Shown in pieces: positions 25,640 to 36,275 of a stretch of 64,000 nt of DNA (positions within the stretch are counted from its first letter, which is position 1; each line of letters begins with the position of its first letter). The position numbers were made by a program, and so were the translations under genes. The notes beneath the pieces are model-generated. The model was not told the origin of the DNA, searched no databases, and saw only the letters and a list, made by a program, of their open reading frames with translations. The DNA is taken from assembly GCA_032207245.1 (NCBI GenBank), contig CM063501.1, positions 62,548,901 through 62,612,900 of the forward strand, written 5' to 3'. The stretch is from Pardosa pseudoannulata (taxonomy: Eukaryota; Arthropoda; Arachnida; Araneae; Lycosidae).

Positions 25640-26934
25640 AGTGGCATAGAAAATTCTGCTGACTCGGATACAATCGAAAATTATACAACTCCCCCAAATG
25701 GTCTTTCCAGCAGAGCAGAGAGCTCTGATAGTGATAGAATTGAACAACTTCATCCTGAAGTGGATGGGAATAATTTTCCACAAGATGTTCCGAAAGTATA
25801 TAAAATACAGTAAATAGTGCTGAGAATGTACCAAATAACCAGACCGAGGTAAAAAAAATAGTATGTTTTGTGTAAATTAGTTATGAGAAAGGAACTCGAA
25901 TCTTTATATAAATATAACGTTTGGAAAATGATAAACATGCTTGAAAAATCAAAATTGATAAAAGAAAGACAACGAAGTTATTACTACGAATATGAAAGGA
26001 CAAAATTTAAAGGTAGGCTTATAGCAGTTCATCATCATCATCATTGGCACTACAGACTCTGAATGGCCCTAGCCTCCTTAAAGACTTTTTTTCCAGTCTA
26101 AGAATGGAAATGCTAAGAATTTTTTCCCATTCCATCCGACTAGATACCTTTAGTTTCCAGTTAGTAATTCCCCAACTCTTTAAATCTTCTTCGACCTGAT
26201 CCATCCATCTATTTCTTGGTCTTCCTCCGGGTTTAGATTCTATGGGTTTTTTTAGGAGTCTTCTTGTGATTCTACTAGGCTCTATTCTCTCCACATGGCC
26301 TAACCATTAGACTCTCCTTCTCTTTACCTCAGTGACGATATCTAACCTTTTGCAGATTTCATATATTTCTTTGTTTGATCTAGTTTTCTATTTGCCATTT
26401 TCACACAGCACTCCAAAAATTCTTCTCAATATCTTTCTCTCTCATATTCTTAACATCTCTTCATCTCACTCTCTCAGAGTCCATGCCTTCAGAGCCATAT
26501 AAAACAATCGGTCTTCAATAATGACTCTGTATACTAAAATCTTAAGTTTTCTATTTAAGTAGGATGATTGTAGTAATATTTGTAATACGTAATAGCAGCG
26601 ATTTCCTGCTGTTGTTCTTGCTCTGATTTCAAAATGCATTTCATTCTGATCATTAATTTCAGCACCTATATATTTGAATTCATTAACTCTCTCATATGTT
26701 CCACCATTGCATTCAAAATATTTAATATTTCTGTATGCCTCTCTTTTTCTTGTATTTAACATGTGTTTGGTTTATAGCAGTTGGTATTATTCAAACAGAA
26801 AATGAAGTTTATGCAGAGTCAGATTCACCAATTGGAAACATAGGATCTTTTAGATTATTAATTATGCTTGTGGCTAAATTGTTTCTATTTTCAGCTTGTG
26901 ACAACGTCTGTAAGAAGTGAAAAAGAGAGAATTT
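25640..26934 (+). pseudogene. Ty1/copia polyprotein relic, split by a LINE
   Basis: A degraded linker between integrase and RT (PPNGLSSRAESSDSDRIEQL, about 25690-25740) is followed by the start of the copia RT domain. VMRKELESLYKYNVWKMINM (about 25880-25940) corresponds to the 'AMxEELxSLxxNxTWELV' block, then KFKGRLIA to 'YKARLVA'. At 26030 a LINE fragment interrupts. After it the copia sequence continues as GNIGSFRLLIMLVAKL, equal to the 'FSTIRLLLALAA' block. Stops and gaps make it non-functional. The second half is tandemly duplicated immediately downstream. Confidence 0.7.
26030..26768 (-). mobile_element. 5'-truncated LINE, RT C-terminal region
   Basis: On the minus strand the fragment gives NEFKYIGAEIND, then RARTTAGNRCYYVLQILLQS and LKILVYRVIIEDRLFYMALKAWTL: the region after the RT core in RTE-like endonuclease-RT LINEs. 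It continues with GGRPRNRWMDQVEEDLKSWG and ends at a trinucleotide tail (ATG repeats on the minus strand, 26030-26042). It is flanked by a 14-bp target duplication with one mismatch: ggcttatagcagtt at 26016-26029 and ggtttatagcagtt at 26769-26782. Truncated at its 5' end and inserted into the copia relic, it carries several frame breaks. Confidence 0.88.
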
Positions 26935-27112
26935 AACATGTATTTGGTTTATAGCAGTTGGTATTATTCAAATAGAAAATAAAGTTTATGCAGAATCAGA
27001 TTCACCGATTGGGAACATAGAATCTTTCAGATTATCATTATGCTTGAGGCTAAAATGTTTCTAGTTTCAGCTTGTGACAACGGCTGTAAGAAGTGAAAAA
27101 GCGAGAATATTG
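26757..27112 (+). repeat. 177-bp tandem duplication
   Basis: AACATGT(G/A)TTTGGTTTATAGC starts at 26758 and again at 26935. The copies are near-identical through TGTAAGAAGTGAAAAAG. The unit is copia RT sequence plus the right flank of the LINE, so the duplication is of copia sequence and may be older or younger than the LINE insertion. Confidence 0.9.
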
Positions 27113-27370
27113 CAATTCCAGTCAGCTTGCGTCGATTTTCTGTTGAATGCTTATATGTTACTTAGTGGTAATGGATGATTTGATTTGTACTTATGGATTT
27201 ATTTGTCACTACCATAGATAATTAATTATATTTATCAGCATATTAGTTAATTCTTGATACTTTTAAAGTATTCATCTAAAAAACAACTGTCGTAAAATTA
27301 TATAGAAATGTACAATGTTAATGATTGAATCTATTTATAAATATAAAGTAAAACATTTCACTAGGTACTG

Positions 27371-27376
27371 TTTATT
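27371..27376 (-). promoter_or_regulatory. Poly(A) signal AATAAA for the 27.4-kb exon
   Basis: AATAAA on the minus strand, about 50 bp after the TAA of the exon at 27427-27651. Confidence 0.5.
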
Positions 27377-27426
27377 GCATTTAGTAAAACTATCTGGTGA
27401 TACAAAGTTTTTGTAAAGCAAACAGA

Positions 27427-27651
27427 TTAAAAAGTAGGACCTTTTTCACCTTTCAAGTCACAGTTTTTAGGTTTGATTTCTGATAGAGGACATACTTTTA
27501 CGAATTCTATCTCCCAACATAATCCTACGGCAGATGGTATGGACACTGAGATGTCATATAAACTTTCTATGACAGGTTCTTTAAATAAATCAAAGTTTTC
27601 TGGTTCTGAACTTCCAATCCGAAAAATGAAATGTGAATTTGGTCCAAGATT
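27427..27651 (-). CDS. Unidentified terminal coding exon
   Basis: On the minus strand a TTTATTTTCAG acceptor (27652 and up) is followed by 74 open codons and a TAA at 27427-27429. A consensus poly(A) signal follows about 50 bp later. The composition looks like a folded protein rather than AT-rich noise: it has Trp, Cys and Pro-containing blocks such as FIFRIGSSEPENFDLFKEPV, then SVSIPSAVGLCWEIEFVKVC and KNCDLKGEKGPTF at the C-terminus. I do not recognise the family. Upstream exons would lie at higher coordinates on the minus strand, but the next ~2 kb is a hAT element in the opposite orientation, so the gene may be interrupted or have a large intron. An alternative is a relic of an unknown transposon gene. 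Confidence 0.5.
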   Translation of the reverse strand, partial: NLGPNSHFIFRIGSSEPENFDLFKEPVIESLYDISVSIPSAVGLCWEIEFVKVCPLSEIKPKNCDLKGEKGPTF

Positions 27652-27888
27652 CTGAAAATAAATATTTTACTGCTGAATAAATTAGTTTTTCAGGCTGAAG
27701 TATTTATATGCATTTATGCCATCTAAAGTCTGAAGAATATAAAACATTTCTATGAAACTTTTATTGTATTGATTTATTAGCCTTAGATAGTTTACCCACT
27801 CTTTTATAGTGGGAGTTATTGATGACATTCTTCCTTCTCTCTTATTTTGTAGTAGAATGATGGATTCTTTATTCTATATATGATATTA

Positions 27889-29760
27889 CAGTCATTCCAT
27901 AAAATGTAAATCTGAGGCACAAAAATAAAGTTCGTAAAAACTATAGGGAAGTGCCCCAAGTGGGCGCTGAAGCTTACCATAGGGGCGGTTCTAAGTCAAA
28001 TAGGGGGCGTTCAGTGGGAATAATAAAAAAGTATGATATTTATAAAAATAATAAATAAACCAATCTAATAATATTGTATTTACCATAATAAATGCGATAT
28101 TCTTTTCAGTTATTAATGTCGTGAATTTTACAACGGGGCACTGTTTGACTACTCCCTGGGATAAAGTATAGAAATTTTAATTACATTGCCTTCATCATAT
28201 TTGTTGGAACGGGGCTCAGTGCAGTTGCTAGTTGACTGTTTAAGAAAAAGAACATTAATAAACTTGGAAATTTTTGAGTAATGTTAATGAAATTGGAACC
28301 TGACTTTAACAAATTGTTAAAATTCCATCTGCTTCAACCATCTCATTATCATTATTTTTATTTATCATAGATTTTATGCATATTTAATATTCTTAATAAA
28401 CAGTTTTTTCACTAAATTTGATGATCATTTTAGTTAATTTCTAGTTTGCGTTTTTCAATAGATAGATAGGTGTATAAAACATATATAAAAACATTTATTT
28501 AAAATATAAATATGTGCAAATTATAACAACTTTCTTTACTCGGTACTATGGTAAAGGTTATAAGTATAAAGAATTATAAATTCATATGAAACATAACATA
28601 TATTCTTGTAAAGATGAAGGTAGGAAAGAAAAAAAAGCCGTTTTAACTAGTTTTAGTTGCAAGAAAAGTGTTCTAACCAGTTAGTATGGAGGAGAGAACA
28701 ATACTGTTTATTTGTTAACTACTCGGGCAAGGAGGTATGGCTTAAGTAAGAAACTGATTATTGGTTGAATGCTGACTAATTCATACGTTGTTTTTAAAGC
28801 ACGTTTCCAGCATTCTGATTCTAATCCCTTTTGCTGTTTAGGTGAAGAGCTAACATTCCATTAAAAATGTTTCTTTCAGTACATATTTGTTTGAAATACT
28901 TTTAAACATAGAAAATATTTTTACTTGTGTTGTGCCTTTACGTATACATTAATTTAAATAATACTACTGGTTAGAGATAGAAAAAGTGCACCAGAATGGT
29001 CAGAAGTTAGCAAATTTGGTCACTGAAAAAAAGCAAAGTTAAATGTGACCATTGTGGGATTGAAATAAGTTCTAAAATTGACAGGATAAGGATTCATCTC
29101 AATAAATGCTTAAAAAAAGGTTTGCACTCACTACTTCAATTTCAGACAAAGGCAAGAACATCAGTATTGGAAACTCAACTTACTACTTCAGCAGTTCACT
29201 GTGAGAAACGGGACAATAATGGAGATTCAGCACTATCATTCAAACTCCAAAAGTTACTGTCTGAATTTGCCCTTAAAAGTGCTAGCTATCAAAAATGTGA
29301 TTTAGATTTGAAAGTTGCTAAGTTCTTTTATGTGAAAAATATTGCTGTTAATGCAGCATCAAGCAATGAATACAAAGGAATGATGAAAGAATTGCTCTCT
29401 GGATATTCTAGCCCCAGTAAGGCAGATTTAAGTGCTACATTTTTAGATGGAGCAGCTTCAGAAGATGAAGACTTAATTAAAAAAGAAATTCATGGATAGG
29501 GCAATGGCTTTACTTTGCTACTAGATGGATGGACAAATGTGAAAAGTGAAGTAGCTATTGCTGCATCAGTTCACACAGATAAAACTACATTTTTTAAAAA
29601 TGCTATAGACTGTGTAAACACACAATGTGTTTTACGTGTGCGCATCAGGAATTCCCGTCTTGGTCTTAGTCGCGAATTTCATCCTTACAAAAAATTGCTA
29701 GTACTTATGGGTGTTTCAATTACCATCATTCTTTTTCTGAGGATAAGCTGTTAATTTTTG
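27889..29760 (+). mobile_element. hAT transposon relic with transposase
   Basis: The left region (AAGTGGGCGCTGAAGC, AGGGGGCGTTCAGTGGGA) is the G-rich subterminal block seen in many hAT elements. It is shared with the non-autonomous copy at 57.56-58.46 kb, as is the following body to about 28400. Transposase sequence starts about 28990. A start at 27889 (CAGTCATTCCA) is a guess based on similarity to the other copy's end; the right end is not defined and no 8-bp duplication was found. Confidence 0.7.
28990..29640 (+). pseudogene. hAT transposase, N-terminal half, broken
   Basis: A BED zinc finger is readable: KVKCDHCGIEISSKIDRIRI followed by HLNKC, giving the Cx2C...HxxxxC pattern near 29038-29110. 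The following frame (29122-29499) includes LKSASYQKCDLDLKVAKFFY and the helical ELLSGYSSPSKADLSATFLD region. A stop follows IHG, and then comes the classic hAT catalytic-core motif LLLDGWTNVKSEVAIAASV near 29512-29575, with the first catalytic Asp in DGW. Homology stops near 29630. The catalytic Glu and the C-terminal dimerisation domain are absent, so the protein cannot be active. Confidence 0.85.
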
Positions 29761-29809
29761 AAACTTGTCATATGGAAATAGATTGTATAAAAGTTAATTA
29801 ATGTAATAT

Positions 29810-29978
29810 CCTTGGTTTTGTTTGATTTAGATCTCTACGGTCTACTTTTTTGCTACAAGAGTTCTAATGAGACTGGGATCTACTGCTTAAAGTCGATTCT
29901 AAACGTCTACGAACATCTATGCAAGCAGCGGTATTCATGGATTCTGGTACCGAATAAGAGCACACTACAATCCGGCAA
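29810..29978 (-). mobile_element. Degraded tRNA-Arg SINE
   Basis: Minus-strand copy of the (CCAAA)n SINE. The tail (GGTTTTGTTTGATTT), the CTACGGTCTAC block, CTAATGAGACTGGGATCTAC and the hairpin region are recognisable, but the tRNA part is heavily mutated. It sits just downstream of the hAT relic. Confidence 0.75.
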
Positions 29979-30247
29979 TTTTCCGGCATATAATATCCTA
30001 GATTTTTGTCTTTAGAACAAGATTCTTTTGTAGTTCAGGCGAAAATAACGCCTGAAATCCAGTGTCACCATAAAAGACAATAAATATAAGAACAAATAAG
30101 CTCCTCTTGTAGAGGTAATGGACTACATTAAATGACTTGGAAAAGTCTCCGAGGGCTGTACAAAATTTAGGACATGGCACAGATTCAGTCAGTGTGCCAT
30201 ATTCTGACGTTCCTACTTCAGCATAAATATATTCTACAGGATAAAGC

Positions 30248-30450
30248 AAAGATATGTCCGAGTTGGCCTGGTGGTCAGCTAGCTGGCCTAAAATCCTGGT
30301 GCTCTGAGTTTGTTCCTAGCAGTTGCAGCAAACATCTTCCTCTATACCGATAGACCATGTAGGTTGAAGATGTCGGCCTAGATGTCCTCCCACTGGGAGT
30401 TTGCCAAACGGCTAAGAGGTACGAAATCAGAAGCAAAAGTTACATCTCCT
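30248..30450 (+). mobile_element. Second, different tRNA-derived SINE (probable)
   Basis: A-box-like TTGGCCTGGTGGTCAGCTAG and B-box-like GAGTTTGTTCCTAGC (from GGTTCGATTCC) have tRNA spacing. They are followed by a distinct body (GACCATGTAGGTTGAAGATG, CCTCCCACTGGGA). Only one copy was found, so family status is inferred. Confidence 0.5.
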
Positions 30451-30474
30451 GAGAATAATCAAAACTCAGAAGTT

Positions 30475-30650
30475 TAGTTTGGTTTGGAGCTATGTGGTCT
30501 ACTTTATTGCTACGTGAGGGCTAATGACTACCACTTAAAGCCGATTCCGAACGGCTATGAATATCGATTCCTTCATCGGGATTTGAATCCTTGGACTCCA
30601 GTACTGAAGAGTAATTACCATTCACTCTACCCTATCGTCTATTGCCTGCC
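30475..30650 (-). mobile_element. Degraded tRNA-Arg SINE
   Basis: Minus-strand copy: tail GTTTGGTTTGG, then GTGGTCTAC, CGTGAGGGCTAATGA, AAAGCCGATTCCGAACGGCT, GGGATTTGAATCC and ACCATTCACTCTACC, in the expected reverse order. Moderately diverged; no clear target duplication. Confidence 0.8.
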
Positions 30651-30740
30651 CCAAATTGAGGAGATTTTCCAATCAGGTATCACGAACGTCTTACATGGGC
30701 AAGTATGCATTGCGAGATATCAAGATATTTATACAGCTAT

Positions 30741-30827
30741 AATAAAACTCACTGATACTTTCAAGACTGCCATATATTAACAAAACGTTAATAGATGTCA
30801 GTCTTGAAAGTATCAATGAGTTTTATT
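30741..30827. repeat. 29-bp-arm hairpin
   Basis: AAACTCACTGATACTTTCAA (left arm 30741-30769) pairs with TTGAAAGTATCAATGAGTTT (right arm 30799-30827) with one or two mismatches. The loop is 29 bp. Confidence 0.85.
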
Positions 30828-30829
30828 CA

Positions 30830-31315
30830 TTAACATATGAACACCAGTTAAACATATGAAAACTGTTCTTTCTTAATTACGAAATCAGTATTTTCCATAG
30901 ACACGGTGAAAATGAATATTGAATCCATTTTCTTTTCAGATTTTATTATTTGTACAGCATAAGGCTTTCAGAAATCATAATTAATAATTACTGAATAATT
31001 TTTTATAGAGAGGATATAATAGAATAAATAAATATGTTCTTAGCATTATTCCATTTCATCTTCTAAATAAAATATAAACGTCTAGTCCCCTAAACCTGTA
31101 GTAATAACGACCTTAATAAAGATACAAAGGATGAAGGGAAACAAAAAATAAAAAGAGTTGATAAAATCGACGATAAAGACCAGTATAAAAGCATAAATGA
31201 GGAGAAAAAAAAAGAATTAAGACTGTAGCTGTCGTTAACTGCCTGTGGGAAATTCAATTTATGACAGCTGCATTGCGAGAAGAGAGGTGTGTAAGGTCTG
31301 AAGATTCTTTATTAC

Positions 31316-31361
<46 letters not shown>

Positions 31362-31604
31362 AATGAAGGGGGTTGAGCCTTTAATTTTTCTAGGCGTCAA
31401 AACATACTGTTACATTGATAACCGAGTAATACCGGAAGTTCAAAAAAGAGGATTTTAACTCATTTTTACGATGTGATTTTTCTTGTTCAGAGTTAATTAA
31501 AACAACAACAAAAAATTAAGATTGTCGGTGTTTTTATGTTCCCAAAATTTTTTAAGTTGTAATTATTTCAAAATATTAAGTCTTGAAACACTACCTTTGC
31601 AGTA
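30830..31604. other. Gene-free DNA with a 44-bp A tract
   Basis: Contains an uninterrupted A run at 31317-31360. It could be a retrotransposon tail, but no element body was recognised before it. The Lys-rich frame across it is not a gene. Confidence 0.5.
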
Positions 31605-32470
31605 GATACTTTAAAGTTCGCATCAAGAACACTTATTCTAATAGTAAATCAATCCCAGCTGGAGTTCAACAAGGCTTCACATTAGGACCTACTCTTTTCA
31701 ATATTTTTATTATTCACATTCCATGTTCTGACTTAACTTCAATTGTTCTTTAAGCTGATGACATGGCAATCTATACTTCTGCACACCACATTAATAGTCT
31801 AACTTCTTATGTACAACATCATATAGCTGCTCTGGAAATTTGGTTAATACGCTGGTAGATCGAAATAAATCCTAGCAAATGCTAGGCAGTTTATTTTAGT
31901 CCCTTCTTTAAACTTCTACCATGGTTGCAATTATGCGATGAGATAATCGAATGGGATAACTCAGTAATCATCATCATTCATAGGAGGCTCACTTGGAAGG
32001 CACATATCATCATTAATAAAAATAGAATGATTGCTGGGAAATTTTAACTCTAATCACTGCTTTTCCGCCCTCATTTATCTATAAAAAACAAAGTATTATT
32101 GTACAAAGCAGTAATACTGGCTGCTGCAATTTACGCAGTACCAGTCTGGTCTTTTGCATTCCCCTGTAATTTAAATATACTTGATCGTAACCATAATAAA
32201 ATACTTAGAGGCATAGCAAAAGTTCCGCTGTATGTATGTAATGACATTCATTATCAGACGTGATCTGAATATTCTGACCTTTAAAGAAATTTATATTAAA
32301 AACTCCACTAGATTTTATAATAATATTCATAATATTAATAATGAAATTATTGACTAGCATCCTGATTAGGATTTCAGAAAAGGCAAAAAAAAATCGTAAG
32401 TGCCCTCGTGCTGCAGTGCAACCTTAAATCATTTTCTTTATTTATTCCAAATTTTTTATTCCAAAATTTT
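31605..32470 (+). pseudogene. Jockey-like non-LTR reverse transcriptase relic
   Basis: The plus strand gives SIPAGVQQGFTLGPTLFNIF, the 'GVPQGSVLGPLLFxIF' motif of jockey-type RTs. The catalytic block ADDMAIYTS follows with a stop just before it, at 31753-31755. The usual helix follows (HHIAALEIWL and then a W...INPSK-like stretch). Further on, NKVLLYKAVILAAAIYAVPV and NHNKILRGIAKVP match the C-terminal 'LYKxLIRPxxxYAAPVW...LQxxQNKxLRxIxxAP' region. Many stops interrupt it. The endonuclease domain and gag are missing, so it is a 5'-truncated dead copy. Confidence 0.85.
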
Positions 32471-33250
32471 TAATCTTAAATTTTCCTAACGATCGCGCCG
32501 ACACTAGATTGAGCCATGACGACTTTTGCTTCTCCTTTCCTAACTTGTAATATTTTTAGTACATAATTTTCAATTTAAGTATTTTTAAAATTAACTGAAA
32601 TTTTTAGTTCTTTTGCTTATTTATATGTATGTAGAACACAAAATCTTAAAAAAAAAAAAAAAAAAAAACATAAAGAAATTATTAAAAAAATTGGATGCTC
32701 GCATCCGCAAAAATATTTTTTCCTTTTATTGTAACTGCATAATGTACTTTTTATCTTTTCATTTTTATTTTTTTATCTAAATTTTTAATTGTAATTATAA
32801 TTTGTTTAGAACTTGCAAATACTTTATTTTAAGACTATTTTATTATAATTGTTTCACACCTTTTAAATGTTTCTTTACTGATGCACACACTGATGAGTAA
32901 CTCTAATCTTGATTACTGGGGATTCCGTTGAAAGTCCAGGTGTTCCAAATAAATTCAAATTCAGTAGATTACGGTATGATTCTGGGGTATCAACTAATTG
33001 TGAATTATTTGTAGAATTATAAATTCTTTTTATGACTGCGTTGCAGATTTGTAACATGCGCAGAAATTGATGTCATTTACATAGTAATCTTTATCGGATA
33101 GACTTGCTGTTTGTTGCTACCCTCTAACTCCACAATTCGCATAATTGGCTATTAAATCTCTATTAAATGGCGATACTAAATTTAATTTTCTTAACAAAGT
33201 TTCATTCATCGTTTGATCAGATCAACGTTATTATTACGGAAATTTACTTT
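32471..33250. other. AT-rich gene-free DNA
   Basis: Includes a 20-bp A run near 32649 that may be the tail of the jockey-like copy. Nothing else recognised. Confidence 0.45.
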
Positions 33251-33450
33251 GGATGCTACCATATTGTGATCGAGATATGTCACAGACGACTTTCGAGTCA
33301 TAATGACTCCACAACGTGACGTTAGAAGTCGACAGACAGGGGAATTTGGCACTATAAATTTACCACTTTGTCGATTTATGACGACTTCTGTCATTTTTAT
33401 GACACTTAAGTTGCCTTTGACACATCTCAACCGCAATATGGTAAGGTATC
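33251..33450. mobile_element. Imperfect foldback element (about 200 bp)
   Basis: The left arm begins TACCATATTGTGATCGAGAT (33257) and the right arm, inverted, TACCATATTGCGGTTGAGAT (ending 33443). Complementarity of roughly 70% continues inward for about 85 bp (ATGTGTCA, GACTT, TCATAA, AGTCG). Mirror-image open frames on the two strands come from this symmetry. Confidence 0.7.
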
Positions 33451-36271
33451 ACCCTCAGTTTTTATTGAATCAAAGAAAAATCTGGAGGCACTTGAACTAG
33501 ATTTCTCGCAAAGTTAGTCTGAAATTCTTTAGTATAAATTTTAATTTCCTGCATGTGCAATGTAGGTAAAGAATTGCAATCGTCCAAAAATTCACTCTCG
33601 AGAGTTTGATTGATCTTCACGATTTGAACCTCTCAGAGTTAGAAAATACCATTTTGAAATTATGTCTGTGTGTGCGTGTGTGTATGTAAACATGATTACT
33701 CGAGCACGTTTTGACCAAGAGGAATCAAACTTTTAATACATAATTGTGACAAAACTTAGCATTAATCTATTATATCATTGATTTTTATAGTTTTCTATGA
33801 ACTTTTGGGTTACTGCCGACAGCTAGAAGTAGCTGTTCACCTGATTCCAGTTTACCAGCTAAACCCTATCGTGATTCCCAAATAATGTGCATTTTCATTT
33901 AAGTTCATAAAATAACGTGTTAGAGTAGCTAAAAAAAAACTGATATTGTTCATGTGATAGGGTTCACATGCTTCGTGAATGTAAGAACAAAAATATGACT
34001 AACGAAAATAGTCACTTTTATTTTCTTCGAGTATATGAAAAAAAAATTGAAGACTTCTTCTGATTCTTACCTTCATTCACAGGATGCAGTAACGTGATTC
34101 AATGAGCTAGCCCATCAATCCTGAGATTTCTTTCAGTGAGCATGTAATACTGAGAGTCTTCTGAATTTTGAGTAGAGTAATTTACAATATAAGAAATAAA
34201 CATATTTTTTGGTAGAAAATACACTTTTTTGCTAATACATTTTTATTTATTGAATTCTTTAAAAATATTTTTAATAGTCTAGATATGATATATTTTAACA
34301 TTTCAGAAAATTTATATCAATTCGGAGTTGTTGGGATACTAAGTGCTACGCCGTTGCTGAGCCGATCCCCCTTTTTTTAAATACTAATTTTACTCATTTT
34401 ATTCTTGATAATTTATTTTAACTTAATTGACTTTAAATCCATAAGGTTACCCAGGTTCAACCCTATTATCGGCTCAGACTAATTAATTTCATTAAGACAT
34501 AAAAAAAATTTAGATAAAAAAAAGAATTTATTTACTATTTACATATGTACACAAAATATTACTTCAATTGTCACTGCTTTAAAAAATAGTAAAAACAAAA
34601 CTTACCCTACTGCAGAGAAAAAGACATTTTTACTCAGCCAAAATAGTATCACTCAAATCACAAGTTCAAAAGAAGAAAATTTTACTGTGAAAAATTTAAA
34701 GAGAGAAATCTCTTTTCTTCTCTATATCACTATCTCCATTATATCTATCTATCTATTTTTCTCTCCTCTTTTCCCCGTATATATATCCTTTACCCTTTTC
34801 TTTAGCCCCTCCTTAGTTCCGTCCCATTTGGGAAAATATCCACTCTTGAAAATTCAGGTGGTCAGTTCTCAAATTCTGATTTTTCATTGGATTAGTACTC
34901 CACGCTTGTATTTATTTATTTATTTATTTATTTGCATTTTTATATTTTTATTTCTTCTAAACTCCCTTCTCGAAAACATGCCCATCTTGAAAACGTGCTC
35001 TTTTTATCTCCCCCCTTTTTTCCCTTCTCGATATCTTTGTATATTGTCCCTTCTTTTATGCATTGAAGGGGTATAGGAAGTTATTCGTAGACGTGGCTTC
35101 TTTTATGATTTTCCGAAAATACTTTCTCATTCTTAAATCTATTTACTATAAGTGCGGTATCTTTGTACCTTTTACACCTGGCTTAAATTCTGTTCAAATC
35201 GTGTTTTCCAAAAGCTCGCGGTTTTGCGTAAGTTCTACGAGCCAGTTTTCTTTTGAAGTATTGACCCCAATTTTATATAATTCGGACCTCAGACTGTCCT
35301 TTCTTTAATTTCATAATACCTAGCTACTAACTTCTATTTCTAAGATTGTGCGAGGCATGAGAGTTTCTTATAATACTTTTTTCTTTTTCTCTACCAGGTG
35401 TGGCGGACTTACATGTATGCCGCATTTTCCTTCTTTTTGGATAAAGCCTTAAGTTTCTAAACGGGGTTTGTGAATAACATTGTAGAAAGTCCTTGTAAAA
35501 TTTAGCATTATACCTTATAGGTGTGGCGTGACTACACCATAAGGCGCATATCACATATTTGCGAAGTAAACCCCAAAATATGAAAGGGGTTTTCCAGCAT
35601 AAGTTAAAAAGAGAGAAACCGTTTATATTGATTCTAAGTAATAAATAATTTCCATAAAAATTAATTTAATTAAAAAATTGGACTAATTAATCGAAAAATT
35701 AATTTAATTTTTAAATCGAAATTTGTTTTAACTGTCACAGAAAGAATCTAGCTTTTATAGAGTTTCTCCTTCAATCTAGCGTTTTCCCTTTAAATTTCAT
35801 ACAATTAATCTACCATATTAACAAGAAATATATACGAATATTCTTATATATTTATAATAAATTAGATTCAAAATATGCCTTTAATTCTATGAGGTTCTAA
35901 TGCTCTGAAAATGAAATGTAATTATATTGATTGGTATTAGGTCATAACTAAATGTGTAAAATACGTTGCATTCTATTGAAAATAAGGTAAAGAAGTACTC
36001 AGTGACGCATTGCAGAGAAAACTGTCTCTATGAATTGCATACAAAAATAATTTTTAGCTGTATTTCAGTGTATATATGTAAAGATGTTATAAATATTTCT
36101 GTTTGTAGATATCTTCACTAAACTTAATATCCAGGCTATGTTCGGGATTTTTGACTGTTCCTAAAGTTTCCACATATTTCTTAAGCAAGAACATACCATT
36201 TTACTCAGAATAATATTCTGGTTATTAGGTTTCCCACCAAACGTATGACCTTGCATTTATTTTTTCATTCC
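33451..36271. other. Gene-free DNA, partly pyrimidine-rich
   Basis: Contains short TG runs near 33668, a (TATT)n run near 34910-34934 and a pyrimidine-rich stretch at 34700-35060 that creates a hydrophobic 129-codon frame without family features. A small hairpin lies at 35513-35544 (CCTTATAGGTGT...ACACCATAAGG). No transposon protein recognised. Confidence 0.45.
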
Positions 36272-36275
36272 TTAA

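Noticed and set aside
31261..31458. Lys-rich basic protein
   Set aside because: It is a 44-bp A tract read through by chance.
34687..35076. 129-codon hydrophobic frame that could be a membrane protein
   Set aside because: Hydrophobicity follows from the pyrimidine-rich strand and a TATT repeat; no start context, splice sites or motif pattern.
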